In this document: piece by piece, positions 35,582 through 47,683 of the stretch
How the letters are laid out: the number at the start of each line of letters is the position of its first letter
Numbering within the stretch: position 1 is the stretch's first letter
DNA from: Pyrenochaeta sp. MPI-SDFR-AT-0127
Lineage: Eukaryota; Ascomycota; Dothideomycetes; Pleosporales; Cucurbitariaceae
Direction of reading: 5' to 3'
NCBI GenBank assembly: GCA_020747015.1
Contig: JAGTJM010000021.1
Location: 248,001 to 312,000 of the forward strand
Length of the DNA: 64,000 nucleotides
Position numbers and translations under genes: made by a program
Notes under the pieces: model-generated
Database searches by the model: none
Told to the model about the DNA's origin: nothing
The model's input: the letters and a program-made list of their open reading frames with translations, nothing else

Positions 35582-36719
35582 ATGTCTGCACCGTGCAGAA
35601 GCGCTGTAGGAGCTGTCAAGGCTCTCCGAAGTAGCTCAGCGACCTCCGCCGCCCGCCGAACGTTTACCTCCCAAACCTCAAATTCACGCGCACCATTACA
35701 ACCGGCAGCGAGAGGAAATTCGATATGTCTAAGGGAATTCAAGAAATTCCCATCCGGGGGATATAAGCTGGCAGGAAACTTTCAAGGGCAGATGCGATCA
35801 TTTTCGCAATCAGCGTCACGAACCAAGCTCAAGACGATCGATCAAATTCGCGCAAGGAATAAAGGCGGCGTACGTGTCTCTCACCAGGCTCTGATAAAAA
35901 TCTGGGTTATAATTGCCAAAATTTCAATATGCTGACATCAAGATTAGCCCTTCAACCTCACAGCCGCCATCCTCTTCATCGCAGCTGGTGGTGGACTCTG
36001 GGCTTACTTCACATACGAGAAAGAACGCATTGCACGGAAGAGAATTGCGGACCAGACAAAAGGCATTGGAAAACCGAAAGTGGGGGGGCCATTCCAGCTC
36101 GTAGATCAGGACGGAAAACCATTCGGAAGTGAAGATATGTTGGGCAAATACTCGTTGGTATGTTAGGACACTTCCGCATTTCGGTGCATATTGGCGGAAG
36201 ACTAACCCAGCATCTGTCAGGTTTACTTCGGCTTTACGCATTGCCCTGACATCTGCCCCGACGAGCTCGATAAGATGGCATTGATGTACGACAAGGTGAC
36301 TGAGCAGTGTGGCAAAGTCCTTCTCCCACTCATGATTACGTGTGATCCTGCGCGTGACAACCCGAAGGTGCTGAAGGAGTACCTGAAAGAGTTCCACCCA
36401 GACTTCATTGGCTTGACGGGCGATTATGAGCAGATCAAGAGCACCTGCAAGGCATATAGGGTGTATTTCAGTACACCGTCGAATGTGAAGCCGGGTGAAG
36501 ATTACTTAGTGGATCATAGTATCTACTTTTATCTGATGGGTAAGATCTCAGAGATTTGTTCAATTAATATTTTGTGGACTAACGCTGTATGCAGATCCCG
36601 AAGGGGATTTCGTAGAAGCTATTGGGCGTAACTTCACCGCCGATCAGGCTGCCAAGGTGATTACAGATCACATCAAGGACTGGGAGAAGCCGCTCAAGAG
36701 GGAGACTCGATGGGAATAA
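35582..36719 (+). CDS. SCO1: Mitochondrial copper chaperone Sco1
   Basis: Inner-membrane copper chaperone that delivers copper to the CuA site of cytochrome c oxidase subunit 2. Four exons (35582-35869, 35948-36157, 36221-36539, 36595-36719) encode 313 residues. The N-terminus is Arg/Ser-rich and suits a mitochondrial presequence. One membrane helix follows (NLTAAILFIAAGGGLWAYFT, about residues 98-119). The thioredoxin-like domain carries the copper ligands CPDIC (about residues 174 and 178) and the distal His in YLVDHSIYFYLM (about residue 265). GPFQLVDQDGKPFGSEDMLG is also a Sco signature. All splice phases agree. The family's essential residues are all present. Confidence 0.95.
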
Positions 36720-37859
36720 GTCAGCCCACGGGAATGACGATGACTCCGATATGCGACAGAGCAACTTGCCTCCTATTTCACTTGACATTATGTGTAAAAA
36801 TCTGGGGCATCTCAGGATATTGTATATTACCACGACACATCGTGGAGATGTGGACTGTAAGACATATGTAAAGTAGTGTGCAATCACCTATATCTTAGCA
36901 TGGGAATCGTATATGGTCGGGCTCACATGCAATATCTTTGCCAACAGCCGTTTCTGCACTCGCTTCATCTGTTACTAAATTAACTGCGCTGTAGTCCCCC
37001 CGCAGTCTGGGATGTATAGTCCTGTCCTGACTCAATGTCGTCTCTTCATCACCAATCTTGTGAATGACTCAATACATCTAGGTCATCTGGATCAACATGC
37101 TTCATTATTCCATGAGTAACAAGACTATATCTGATATATTATTGAGTCTTGGTATTTTACGCCCACTGGTAGTGCTGTATGCAGCATGCGTGTCAGTCAG
37201 GCCGCCGATCTAATCTTGCGACTTTTGAAATGCTTTCCTGCCCCCAAATCTTCCCAAGGTGCAGGGGCTAGCCCCGAGACTTGGAACTCTCGTCGCAGTC
37301 TTCCTGGCACCGGCTAGGTTTCAGCTCTTTGCTACGGCTTATCCGTGTATCATCGACACTAACGCAATACCTGCGTGCTCGCTTTTCCTTCCGTATCCAC
37401 ATAGCGCTCCACCACAGCCACCATCACAAATCCCACTTTTCCAGATCCTGCAGCAGTCAACATTTTCGCCATGGCCTTTGGTGTTCGCTGGCCAATCATG
37501 GCCTGAGTGCAGCGCTTCGTTTGGGTGCGAGACTTTACATTCACTAGCATCCATTGAGCTATAATGAGCACTTGGCTCTGCCACTTGTACCACACAAACA
37601 CAGTCCGGGACCGCTATTGAGGTTGGTAACCCTGGGTATGATGACTTTGGGTGGTTCTTGTTGGGCAGTTGACTTGCATTACCAACAGTAGAGCACTTGT
37701 CACCACCTGATGCTAGTTAGAAAGCTTAGTCTGGCCCATGATTTTCATATTGAAAGATTTTGGGTAGCCTCTGTAGCTCTTGCACTTACAAACTAAACTT
37801 CCAATGTAACCACATATAAACACTCGATACTTGTGCTCGACGGATTAGAACAACGTCGC
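36720..37859. other. Intergenic region, no gene seen
   Basis: Lies between two convergent genes. Overlapping open frames at 37259-37601 on both strands have several cysteines but no secretion signal or splice support. I do not call them. Confidence 0.5.
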
Positions 37860-38591
37860 TCACTTGATACCAACAGCCTTCAAGAATTCCTTCTTTTGCT
37901 CCTCTCCCTTCTCTTTTTCGCTTTTCTCGTCGCCGCTCAAATCTCCAACACCTTTGACAATTTCGCTCATACTCTCCACTTCTTTCACACCGAGTCCATG
38001 CGCGAAGCTCCAAAGCTCATCTTCGTCATACCTGACTTGGAAGGCCTGCCAATTTTGCGCCTTTAGCGTATTAACATGCTCGGTGACGGCAGAATGAGAG
38101 CCTGAGAAGATGAGGATACCAGGGTAGCCGGGTTTGGTAAGTCCTGATAAATTTGTGGGAGAAAGTGCGAGTTTGCGTTTGTTAGTGTTGAGGAGATGGT
38201 GAAGCCAAACTATTACTGTTTTACTTTTACACTTCGTCGTCGTGTCTCCTATTGCGTTCGTGCGCGGTTCTTGGCTGCTTTGATTTGCCTTCAAGGTCTG
38301 TTGAAAAGCGGCGATAATGGCATCTAATGCTTCATCTCCTTCTGCTAGTCCCAGCTCTTTGACAGCGGCCCTGATGTGGGCCCTCAAATCATTCTTAGCT
38401 GTGTCTGTCGCGAATATTACGTCTGGAAATCCTGTGGCCGGATACCCTTGCGGCAACCGAAGAAGAAGCGAAGCCGTGCCGTCTGAGAATCGGAACTCGC
38501 GTGACTTGATGTTGAGAGTTGTTTGATCAGGAAACATAGCTTCAAGTAGCTCCATTTCCATCTCAAGTCGATCCATCTCTGGTCCTGACAT
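37860..38591 (-). CDS. RWD-domain protein with a DUF1115 region (RWDD2-like)
   Basis: Single-exon protein of 243 residues. The N-terminal half is an RWD domain: MDRLEMEMELLEAMFPDQ, then LLLRLPQGYPATGFPDVIF with the conserved YPxxxP-like turn. The C-terminal half has VIVWLHHLLNTNKRKLAL and LTKPGYPGILIFSGSHSAV, followed by WQAFQVRYDEDELW. These correspond to the DUF1115 region found in RWDD2A/B-type proteins. RWD domains mediate protein contacts, but the partner and process for this group are unknown. The tail is charged (SGDEKSEKEKGEEQKKEF). The start is the first Met of the frame. Confidence 0.85.
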   Translation of the reverse strand: MSGPEMDRLEMEMELLEAMFPDQTTLNIKSREFRFSDGTASLLLRLPQGYPATGFPDVIFATDTAKNDLRAHIRAAVKELGLAEGDEALDAIIAAFQQTLKANQSSQEPRTNAIGDTTTKCKSKTVIVWLHHLLNTNKRKLALSPTNLSGLTKPGYPGILIFSGSHSAVTEHVNTLKAQNWQAFQVRYDEDELWSFAHGLGVKEVESMSEIVKGVGDLSGDEKSEKEKGEEQKKEFLKAVGIK

Positions 38592-39423
38592 GATGGCTTG
38601 AGCTATATGTCAACGCAGCATTGAGATTGGTGTTGATTACGCAGACAGCCATGTGGCTTCATTGGTGAAGCATGAACATGGCCTGTGCGCTTTAGTTCTG
38701 AACGCGAAAGACGTCAAGATGACAAGGGTTAACGATATGTCCAAGGACAAAGATTGCTTATTGCTTGTGTGTATGTTTGGTATGCATTTGGTTTCTTTGA
38801 AGCCTGTGTGAAGACCGTTGATAAATAGGGCGTGTGCGCTTATGCCTCAACTCAAGCTCCGCTCGTGTGTGATGGACGCGATGGAGCGGCTTAATTGAAT
38901 AGGATGTGGGAAAGAGACCCTGGAAGCCATTGGGAAAGATAGTTCGATCAGCAAAGACCCCGTGACCTTTTTTTTAGTCCAGCAAATTATCAATCATCAT
39001 GAGGCGGCGATGTGCTCGATGCGTCTGACATTGTGAAACCCATAAGCTCTCTTCATCGGGTTAGGCCGCTAGGACGCGGAAGAGGCGCGCTTCGTGTTGC
39101 GTGCAGGGCGCCGAGAAAGGTGCCAACCACCCTCTCCAGACCTGATCAATCGCCTCAAGGACACCGTTTCCGTCTGCATGCCCACTTTAAAGGAACATTG
39201 ACCCCACAACGCACGTTTTGGTGGGTGTTGTGCTGTTGCAAGCTTTCAAGCTTTCCACCTCCTCTCAGCGACGGAAATACTCCCCGGGCAACGCAACCCG
39301 CTTGGCTGAAGACGTCCAAGAACCCCTACGAGCACGCTCACCGACCGTACACGCTTCGATACCGCATCTCTCCGCCAGCCATATTTCCCATCGACCGGCT
39401 TGTGAGTCGTGGAAACACTCACA
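38592..39423. promoter_or_regulatory. Divergent promoter of the RWD gene and CAC2
   Basis: About 830 bp between two divergent starts. Contains an uninterrupted T run near 38970-38976 and a pyrimidine-rich stretch before CAC2. No specific factor site was identified and no gene is seen. Confidence 0.45.
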
Positions 39424-41953
39424 ATGAAGGCTGCTCCACTTCTGGTGTCCTGGCACAATGAAAATGCTCCCATATACTCGGCCCACTTTGAGCCTCATGG
39501 CAAGGGACGACTGGCAACAGCGGGTGGAGACAATAATGTCCGAGTAGGTCAACAAATAAACAGCATGGCTTGTTGCATCAGCTCACCTGGCGGCGTAGCT
39601 ATGGAACGTAGAATCACACGGCGAAGAGCGGAAGGTTACCTACCTCTCCACCTTAGTCAAGCACACTCAAGCAGTCAATGTGGTGCGATGGTGTCCACGA
39701 GGTATGAGTACCACGTACCGCTAAGTGTGTGACCTCGACTTACATGCAGCAGGAGAAATGCTCGCCAGCGCGGGCGACGACGGCAACGTGCTGCTCTGGG
39801 TTCCAGCTGAAAATCAGACTACACACAACAACTTCGAAGAGGGTCTTGAAGATAAAGAAACCTGGCGAGTCAAGGCTATGTGCAGGTCGATAGGCTCAGA
39901 GATCTACGACCTAGCCTGGTCTCCAGACGGCGTTTTCTTCATCACAGGCAGCATGGACAACATTGCTCGCATTTACAACGCTCAGACTGGTATGACTGTC
40001 CTTCTGCCACCAAAAGCCCAATAGTTACTCAAAGACGTCTAGGAAGTATCGTGCGGCAGATTGCCGAGCACAACCACTACGTACAAGGCGTAGCGTGGGA
40101 TCCAATGAACGAATTCATTGCAACGCAGTCGTCGGATAGATCGGTACATATATACACATTGAAGAACAAGGATGGCCAGTTCTCGCTGGCTCAGCACAGT
40201 AAGGTCACCAAAATGGATCTTCCTGCTCGACGAGTGTCTTCGAACAGTCCCGCACCACCCGACTTTGGCGGAAGGGCTTCCTTCGTTGCTGACTCTTTTG
40301 CAATTGGGTCGCCTGTTCCGTCAATGCCTGGTACGCCGCAGTCACTGGCTCTGCCCACAATGCATCCTCCACCAACCTCACACAGCCGTCGTTCTTCATT
40401 CGGCTCGTCACCTTCAATGCGTCGCTCAGCCTCTCCAGCCCCATCTATGCCTCTGCCAGCCGTTATGCCAAACTCTCCCAGTATTGGGAGCATTGGAACC
40501 CTAGGCGTCCGAAACGCGCCTATCTACTTTAACGAGACTCTCACCTCATTCTTCAGGCGTCTCACTTTTGCCCCAGACGGAAGTCTACTTTTTACTCCTG
40601 CTGGGCAGTACAAAACCTTGCACCCATCAATCAGCGATGCGAAGCCGACTGAAGATATCACTAACACGGTGTACATATACACTCGAGCTGGACTCAATAA
40701 ACCCCCGGTAGCATTTCTGCCTGGTCACAAGAAGCCTTCCGTAGCTGTTCGTTGCTCGCCAGTTTATTACACATTACGCCAGACTGCCCCACCAACGAAG
40801 CAAATCACCATCGACACATCTTCGATCGATGATGAGATACCTTCTCTGCCAGAGCCAATCATGCCATCGAAACTGCCTACATCGCACTCATCCATGGATC
40901 CTCCACCCATCACCAGTGCACCGTCGCCCTCGCCAAGTGTATCAGCACCGTCCCCAAAGCCTACTGATGGTGAAGGTCCAACCTCAGCAGGGCCACCTCC
41001 AGGCCCTACATCCGCCTTCAGTCTCCCATATCGCATGATATATGCGGTGGCGACGCAGGACGCTATCCATATTTACGATACGCAGCAGCAGAAGCCACTG
41101 TGTATTGTTAGCAATTTGCACTTTGCCACGTTCACTGATATTACTTGGTACGCAAAAGACACAGCCTCTGCTTTCATATGGGTTTTGCTAACAGGCCTCC
41201 AGGTCAAACGACGGGTCCACACTGCTAATGACATCTTCAGATGGTTTCTGCTCTTCAATAACCTTTGCTCCTGGTGAGCTTGGAGAAAAGTATACAGGAC
41301 CATTAGCTATCCAGAGTCGGCAACACCATGTACCTGCTGCAATTAATACAGCAGCGTCTCATGCTTCAAATCACTCGACTCCTACTCCAACTCCAACAAC
41401 TGGAAGCATGTCAGGCTCAACCACCGCAACAACGGCACCAATGCAGAGGCAGCCATCCGCAGGGTTTCCGGCTTCCCCAAGCTCATTCATCCCTGCGAGA
41501 CCTGGTAGTCCAACAAGGAGCAACTCAGTTTCTAGCATTGCTACCGCTTCATCCTTCGCCCCGGGTGCTGGTGACCCCGGCAATATGAACGCACCTACTC
41601 CAGCTATGTCCTCAGTGCCCAGCTTAGCAGCAGCAAATTCGGGCCCCGTGCCCATGTGGACACCACCTCTCACGCCGGCTCACGGACAGGGCGGTAGCCA
41701 TAGTGCAAGCAGCTCGGTGAGCGGGATCCCGAACATAGGGCGACGAGAAAGTGAGAGAAGCGAATCGGACCGTGATGAAGCATTGTCAGGGTCGAAGAAG
41801 CGGGAGTTGCAGTCTGTCCCGGAGGTCGAAGAAACTCGAGAAAACAAACGAAGGAGAATCGCGCCCACACCTATTGCAATGACTGCGGAAGATAGCGCTA
41901 TAGCGAGTACCGAAGAGAATACCCCGACGACGCAGACACCTGGCCAGCAATAG
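39424..41953 (+). CDS. CAC2: Chromatin assembly factor 1 subunit B (Cac2/p60)
   Basis: WD40 subunit of CAF-1, which deposits newly made histone H3-H4 on replicating DNA in the nucleus. Five exons: 39424-39543, 39599-39701, 39750 or 39753-39989, 40043-41147, 41203-41953. The product is about 771 residues. WD repeats are visible as GGDNNVR-LWNV, LASAGDDGNVLLWVP, DLAWSPDGVFFITGSMDNIA, VAWDPMNEFIATQSSDRSVH, RLTFAPDGSLLFTPAGQY and the final DITWSNDGSTLLMTSSDG. Two disordered regions are inserted or appended. One is Ser/Pro-rich after the fourth repeat (HSRRSSFGSSPSMRRSASPA). The other is a long Ser/Thr/Pro tail with a basic cluster KRRRIAP that may act as a nuclear signal. The exon 3 acceptor is a tandem CAGCAG. 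Confidence 0.93.
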
Positions 41954-42775
41954 GCGTGCCTCGGTTTCATACTTCTCTCGAATTCTGGTAGTAAGCGCAA
42001 CACTTTTTTTTTCAGCACGGCGTTTGGGATATCAGGATCAATCATCTCCACGACAATGTCGTTGGCGCTCTCGGTCTGTTTGTAACGGTCTTCATACACA
42101 TTTGGCGCCTTGAATTCGGGCAAGCTTCATCATTGATCTCGAGGTATTTTTCTGCACGAAGATATGTGAGCTTATGTTCAAAGAGCGATGACAGTCAATT
42201 CAATTTAATTAGGTACATGAATGATCTTTGCTACCAGAATATAATTTGCAGACCATGTCTTACACACTTGTAGCTCACCAGGCGATTTACAGCTTTAGGA
42301 GCCAAATCGCACTAGCTTACTCCCCACGCGTTTGTTCATCCCAGCCGTCGTACAAGACCAGCCTCCGATTTGCACAAACGGTTATGCACTAGCACCTGCC
42401 TGCGTTGGTAACGGACGCATTCCAAGAGGATCGACCTCGCTAGGCATGGAGCTACTGGCAGTAGCCAATGAAGGCGCTCTGCAAGGCCCCACCCATCCGG
42501 CTTCCTTAATTTGACCAATCTCTGCGTTCAGTCGAGCGTGGGAGAACATGGTTACGACATTGGATACCCGGTACTTAAGGCTGGCCGCCGCTACACCGTG
42601 AGATGAGATCATCGTTCTTAGCCCTCGTCCCTCTTGCTTGGGTGGGTTTTCATTCTTAGCCGGACTGGAGAATCTAGTGAAGTTGGTTGCATGCGACGTC
42701 ACTGAACAAAGAAACAACAATTTCCTGTTGGAGGAGCACAAGACAATCCAAAAAAAAAGTATCATCTGTGTGAGG
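41954..42775. other. Intergenic region with an unassigned minus-strand frame
   Basis: Between CAC2 and the next MFS gene. A minus-strand open frame from about 42123 downward has a protein-like composition (EDRYKQTESANDIVVEMIDP) but begins at TTG. It continues antisense through the CAC2 tail, so I do not call a gene. Otherwise nothing is seen. Confidence 0.4.
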
Positions 42776-44572
42776 ATGGAGCAACCACTTAAAGAGCCAG
42801 AAAAGAAGGCACAAGAGCAGGATGTCGAGAATCAGCATGCGTACGATGATGATGACTCAAGTAGTCTGGCCAAAGGCGATATCTTGCAGCTTGAGCATAC
42901 CGATCCGGCGCTGAATGCGAAAATGCATCTTGTCAACGATGCGATCGATGAGATTGGGTTTACAAAATATCAGTGGAAGGTACGTGAAATTGCCAGCCAG
43001 CCAATGCGGCCGTGACCAACTTCGAGCAGCTTTTCGTCCTGAACGGCTTCGGTTACGCAGTCGATTCTCTGATCCTTCTAATCCAATCCATCATCGCCGG
43101 CCAAGCTGCCCTTGAATTCAACCCTTCATATCCAAATGGCCTTACTATCGCTGCTTATGTCGGTATGCTTGTTGGAGCTCTCTTCTGGGGACTCACAGCG
43201 GATATCATGGGCCGCAAGATTGCGTTCAATGTTTCCTTGATCATTTGCTCAATTTTCGCAATTGTAGCAGGCGCGAGTCCGAATTGGGAGGTTCTAGGAC
43301 TCTTCATATGCTTGAGTTCATTTGGTGCGGGTGGGAACCTTGTCCTCGACACTGCGGTCTTCCTGGAGTATCTTCCGAGTTACAAGCAATGGATGCTCAC
43401 GCTTATGGCGGCTTGGTGGGGTATGTTGCTCTTCTCCTTAAAGATTGCTGCGTCTAGGCTCTAACTTGAAGTTTGACAGGTATTGGACAACTTATCGCCG
43501 GCTTCCTTGCGTGGGGTTTCCTTCCCAAGTACAGTTGTAAAGACCCGGCCAACTTCCCTAACGCAGCACCCTGTACAAAGTCCAACAATCAAGGTTGGCG
43601 CTATGTGTGGTACACCGCAGGTTCTCTTGTCCTCGTTATGTCCATCCTGCGCATAACCATCATTCGGCTCAAAGAGACACCCAAGTTCCTTGTCGGAGAA
43701 GGCAAAGACGCGGAATGTGTCGAGACACTTCTTTTCATCGCAAACAAGTATAATCGCCCCTGCAGCATAACGCTTGAGAAAATGCAGGCTTGTGGCACGA
43801 TTGAAAAGAGCGCCAGGGATGGGAAGAGTAAATGGGGGTTTGGTGAAATATGGCTCCATTTGAAGGGCCTCTATTCCACCAAACGCATCGGCATCAGCAC
43901 TTCACTTATCTGGTTAAGCTGGACGCTCATCGGCCTCGCATACCCACTCTACAACGTCTTCCTGCCTGCTTATCTAGCTTCCCGCGGCGCCGCCTTTGGG
44001 GAACCCAGCCCATATATCACGTGGCGTAATTACACGCTTGTCAATTTTAGTGGCATATGGGGCCCTGTGTTGGCGGGCTGGATGTGTGGTACGAGGTTGG
44101 GCCGGAAATATACCATGGTCGTTGGTGCACTAGTCACCATGTCTTTCTTCTTTGCATATACGCAAGTCAGGACCGCCACACAGGTATGTTATCATCCAGT
44201 CCGAAATTGTTTCAGGCAAGTTTGCTGACGAGGAGATTCAGAACGTGGCATTCACATGTGTCATCAACTTCTGTCTCAACATTTACTACGGAACTCTCTA
44301 TGCTTATACACCAGAGGTGCTGCCGAGCGCACACAGAGGGACAGGCAATGGCATTGCTATTGGATGGAACAGAATCATGGGTATTCTATCGGCCGTCATT
44401 GCTACCGTGTCGAATGTCAGTATTTCTTCCCAACGCCAACCCTGAATGGTGTAACTAACATATACAGACTGGAACCGCAGTACCCATATATATCTGTGCG
44501 GCGTTGTACATCTTCATGGCTGGCATTGCAGCCGTCTTCCCATTCGAACCATACGGTAAGCGGAGCTCATAG
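42776..44572 (+). CDS. MFS transporter, SV2/SVOP-like sugar-transporter subfamily
   Basis: Polytopic membrane transporter. Five exons: 42776-42979, 43027 or 43030-43420, 43480-44183, 44242-44415, 44468-44572. They give about 526 residues. The N-terminal segment DAIDEIGFTKYQWK-QLFVLNGFGYAVD is the typical lead-in of SV2-like carriers. Motif A reads GLTADIMGRKIAF, and RYVWYTAGSLVLVM and RLKETPKFLVGEG (the PES/R-type cytosolic loop) follow. A late conserved segment is YTPEVLPSAHRGTGNGIAIG. The protein ends GKRSS shortly after the last helix. The substrate is unknown. The second exon acceptor is a tandem GAGCAG. It is convergent, 362 bp apart, with an FAD-linked oxidase gene, so a shared catabolic role is conceivable but unproven. 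Confidence 0.9.
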
Positions 44573-44934
44573 AGTGCCATGTTGAGCTCAAACGTATGGG
44601 ACAGGATATCGCAACTATATATTTTGACTCTCAATATCTGATTGCGGGATTGATACAGGAAGTATGGTGGTGATTGTCTTTTTTGGATACCCTGTTCGGT
44701 TTCGTGTACTATAAGCTTCTGTCGAATCTCCTAAAGTAGATTCTAGCAATGAAAAGTTCTCAAGATACCTCTTTGGCGGTAACATTGTGAAGTTGCGTAA
44801 ACGTGTCTCATTGAGCCTATCCTTTAAATACATGTTTCGGTCAATTTATCAAAGACATTACACAAAATGCCTTGCAACCTCTAAACCGCCTTTGGGCTCA
44901 GTTCAGTCATCCTTACAATGGTGACTAAAAGTCG
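44573..44934. terminator. Shared 3' flank of a convergent gene pair
   Basis: An interval of 362 bp must contain the transcript ends of the MFS gene and the oxidase gene. I see A/T-rich patches but no single poly(A) signal I could place with confidence. Confidence 0.35.
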
Positions 44935-46778
44935 TCAGTTCACAACGACTAATGGTCGAGGCGTCAACCTCGTTCCATTACTAAACAAATTATCTGGGTC
45001 ATATTTGTGTTTCAGCTCTTCTAGTCGCTTTACATTCGCACCATAGAGCTCAGCAGCTTCAGTATCGGTATCTAGAGCGGTCAGCACGACTGGAAAAACT
45101 CCTCTCTGAAGAATAGGCTTACTAGCATAGTTGATGTAGTGCGCTACACCGCCATTCTTTGACCTGTCGGCGACAGTCTCCGAGGCTTTCTTGAGGAGGT
45201 TACGAGAAAAGTTCCGAACCTCGTTATCAAGAGATGGGTCGAACCTAATTGAGAGGACTAGTTGGTGATTGCCAAAATTTCGTACCTAGGTTTAGACTTA
45301 CCATTTGAACAGTGTAGCAACGTTGTAGTACTCCCCTCGGTTTGAGAATGACATACTCTCATTCGGTACTTCGTTTGACTTCTTGTATGGTATCATTTCG
45401 AACATCATCAGGCTTTCGTTCATCCGCTCATGCGAAGCAACAAAAGCAGCGAACTCTGCGTGCAGCTGCATGGCGAGACTCGCTGCGATGGGCGGCTTGA
45501 TTGCACCACCCCCAAATTGCTTGCGGCCATCGAACCCAGCGACGTGGTTAAGGTTACTATTCAACTTCTCGTATGGCATCATGGAGGTCATATCTGCAAT
45601 GGGACCAAGCTCGAATAGATCGGCAAAGAATGCTTTCGCCTCCTCTTCCGTGCCATTGTGGAAGAGTTGAGTGAGCACGACAGGTGCATTTGCTGGTGGT
45701 GGAGCAGTGAATCCCCATACGATAGCTTGGTTACCGTCACTGGTGGCGTGAAATTTATTTGCAAATTCAACAACCTGTGGAATCTTTTCCGGGAGAAATA
45801 TCAACGTGCCGGCAAAGATAGGGTTCTTCTGGTCATGCCCCTGGAATGTGAAGGCTGTAACTACGCCAAAGTTCTGCCCAGCACCACGCACTGCCCAGAA
45901 GAGGTCGGAATTGGAGGTCTTTGATGCGACGACTCGTTCTCCAGAAGCAAGGACGATATCGACTGAAATGAGGTTGTCTGGGTATTTTGGGTCAGTTGAA
46001 TTGTCACGAAACTACTTAATGCGCATTCCTTCAAGTCAGGAACACACGAACACTCACCGATAGTCAGCCCATGTCTCCCTGTCAAATATCCATATCCACC
46101 GCCTAAAGTCAGACCAGCCACTCCAGTATGGTTAACAGTACCGCCCACAGTCGCAAGTCCATACTTCGCAGCCTCGACATCTACATCTTCCCAGAGCGTA
46201 CCTCCCTCAGCGTTGATGGTTTTGGCTTCTGAGTCTACAGTGACTTTACGCATCCTAGACAAGTCTATGACCACTCCAGCTTCAATGGAAGAAGATCCCG
46301 ATGTCGAGTGTCCGCCACCGCGGACAGTCATAGGAAGTTTATGAGTACGAATCTGTGCAAGCGCCGCGGAAACATCATCTGCAGACGCAACTTTGACTAC
46401 AGCCGCCTGAGTGATAACTTAGTATATATTTCAGTAATGTGGACGATTCAATCGTCTCAGTTTAATGTGTGGTGGAATTGTTGAAGTATAGAGGATACTC
46501 CCTAGGTAAGTGACAGACACTCTTCGCTATTCTTGATATTGCTCTGCTACTTCATATGTAGGGTGTTGCCAGGTACCAATCCTCAACCCATACAGGAAGA
46601 AAGAGAAAGGATTAAGAAGACATCCAAAACTTACAGCTCTCTTTACACAATGGTGACTCCATCTCTGGATACTGTTCTCGTACAGCTCGCCATCACTTGG
46701 AAGAAGGACCTCTGCAGTCGTATCCTTCAACAGCTCTTTGAGCGTTGAGTAGTCGAAAGATGGCGGTACAGAGCCCAT
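44935..46778 (-). CDS. FAD-linked oxidoreductase (berberine-bridge-enzyme-like)
   Basis: Flavoprotein oxidase of the PCMH-type FAD-binding family. Four exons (46778-46635, 46406-46058, 45977-45302, 45244-44935) encode 492 residues. The FAD-binding part has PMTVRGGGHSTSGSSSIEAG, whose His (about residue 81) is the usual 8-alpha covalent flavin attachment site. GLTLGGGYGYLTGRHGLTIGDN and SDLFWAVRGAGQNFGVVTAF follow. The second attachment Cys of bicovalent enzymes is not obvious at the usual place, where YLTGRHG is found, so single covalent attachment is inferred. The C-terminal BBE motif reads KHKYDPDNLFSNGTRL. There is no clear signal peptide. Substrates cannot be assigned. Related fungal enzymes act on sugars, alkaloids and polyketide intermediates. 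Confidence 0.9.
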
Positions 46779-47683
46779 TTTGACAGTCTTTTATGAGGTT
46801 TCTGGATAAAGAAGAATATAGAGATAATTAAAAATTGCACCGAGACCAGTGGGGGGCAAATAGATATAGGCGTTCGAGCTGAAGTAGCGTGTTTGGAAGT
46901 GGAAGCCACGAGCGACTCAGCTGGATGGAATGTACCGTCTATGAGCTAAGCTGCGAGACGCCAAAATTGAGTCTCAAAATCGTGAGATGGAGCAGATATG
47001 TGATCCTTGGCTCTTTTCCTGATGCTGACGTTTTAGCCAGCTCCACTTTCTCAGTGCAGTTTTTCAGAATTAATCGGACAGAAACCTGACGCCATACCAG
47101 TAGTAATCGTGGAATGCGCTCCTCAGTTCGGCGTAGTTTGGTAGACTAGACGCTTCAGACTTCCAATTTAGTGTTTGGGTTGAGTAAACAACTAGCAGCT
47201 GACGGGGCAGTATCGCAGCTGGCGGGGCTGTACCATATTTGCGAGTGCGCCAGCGCTCGAGACCGACCAAGCGTTCCAGGCCATTGGTGTTGATTCTCAA
47301 GCTAAAACAAGCCGTTGTGTGTAAGCGAGCATTACATATAACGAAAACCTTCTATTTATGTTATGTAGTCGACTGCAGATGTGTAGAATTACTCGAGGTT
47401 GGCTGTGTAGTCATGTAGACTGTACACTCTTGCAAAGCTCGATACAGGGGTATCTGGAATAATTACAGTTTTTGATTCTGGGCACGCATCTTTCGAGAGA
47501 ACCCATTGCAAACGCAATCCAGTCGTTTGAAGATTAGTGAGTGTGGCAATACCTGGGCTGTGATTGGACAAATGCCTCGCTGGAAGAAGTTTAGTGTGGA
47601 CCCTGGACAGTGAAGTTGCGGCGACTTTTCTCTTCCGTATATCGAGATTGCTCGACACGTCTTACAGTCTATTGTTTGCTAAC
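46779..47683. promoter_or_regulatory. Divergent promoter region of the oxidase and RSM22
   Basis: About 900 bp between two divergent genes. A short pair of related GC-rich segments lies near 47195-47232 (CAGCTGACGGGGC and CAGCTGGCGGGGC). I see no gene and no RNA. Confidence 0.45.

Noticed and set aside
37259..37601. Small cysteine-containing frames as effector candidates
   Set aside because: There is no signal peptide on either strand, the frames overlap, and there is no splice or composition support.
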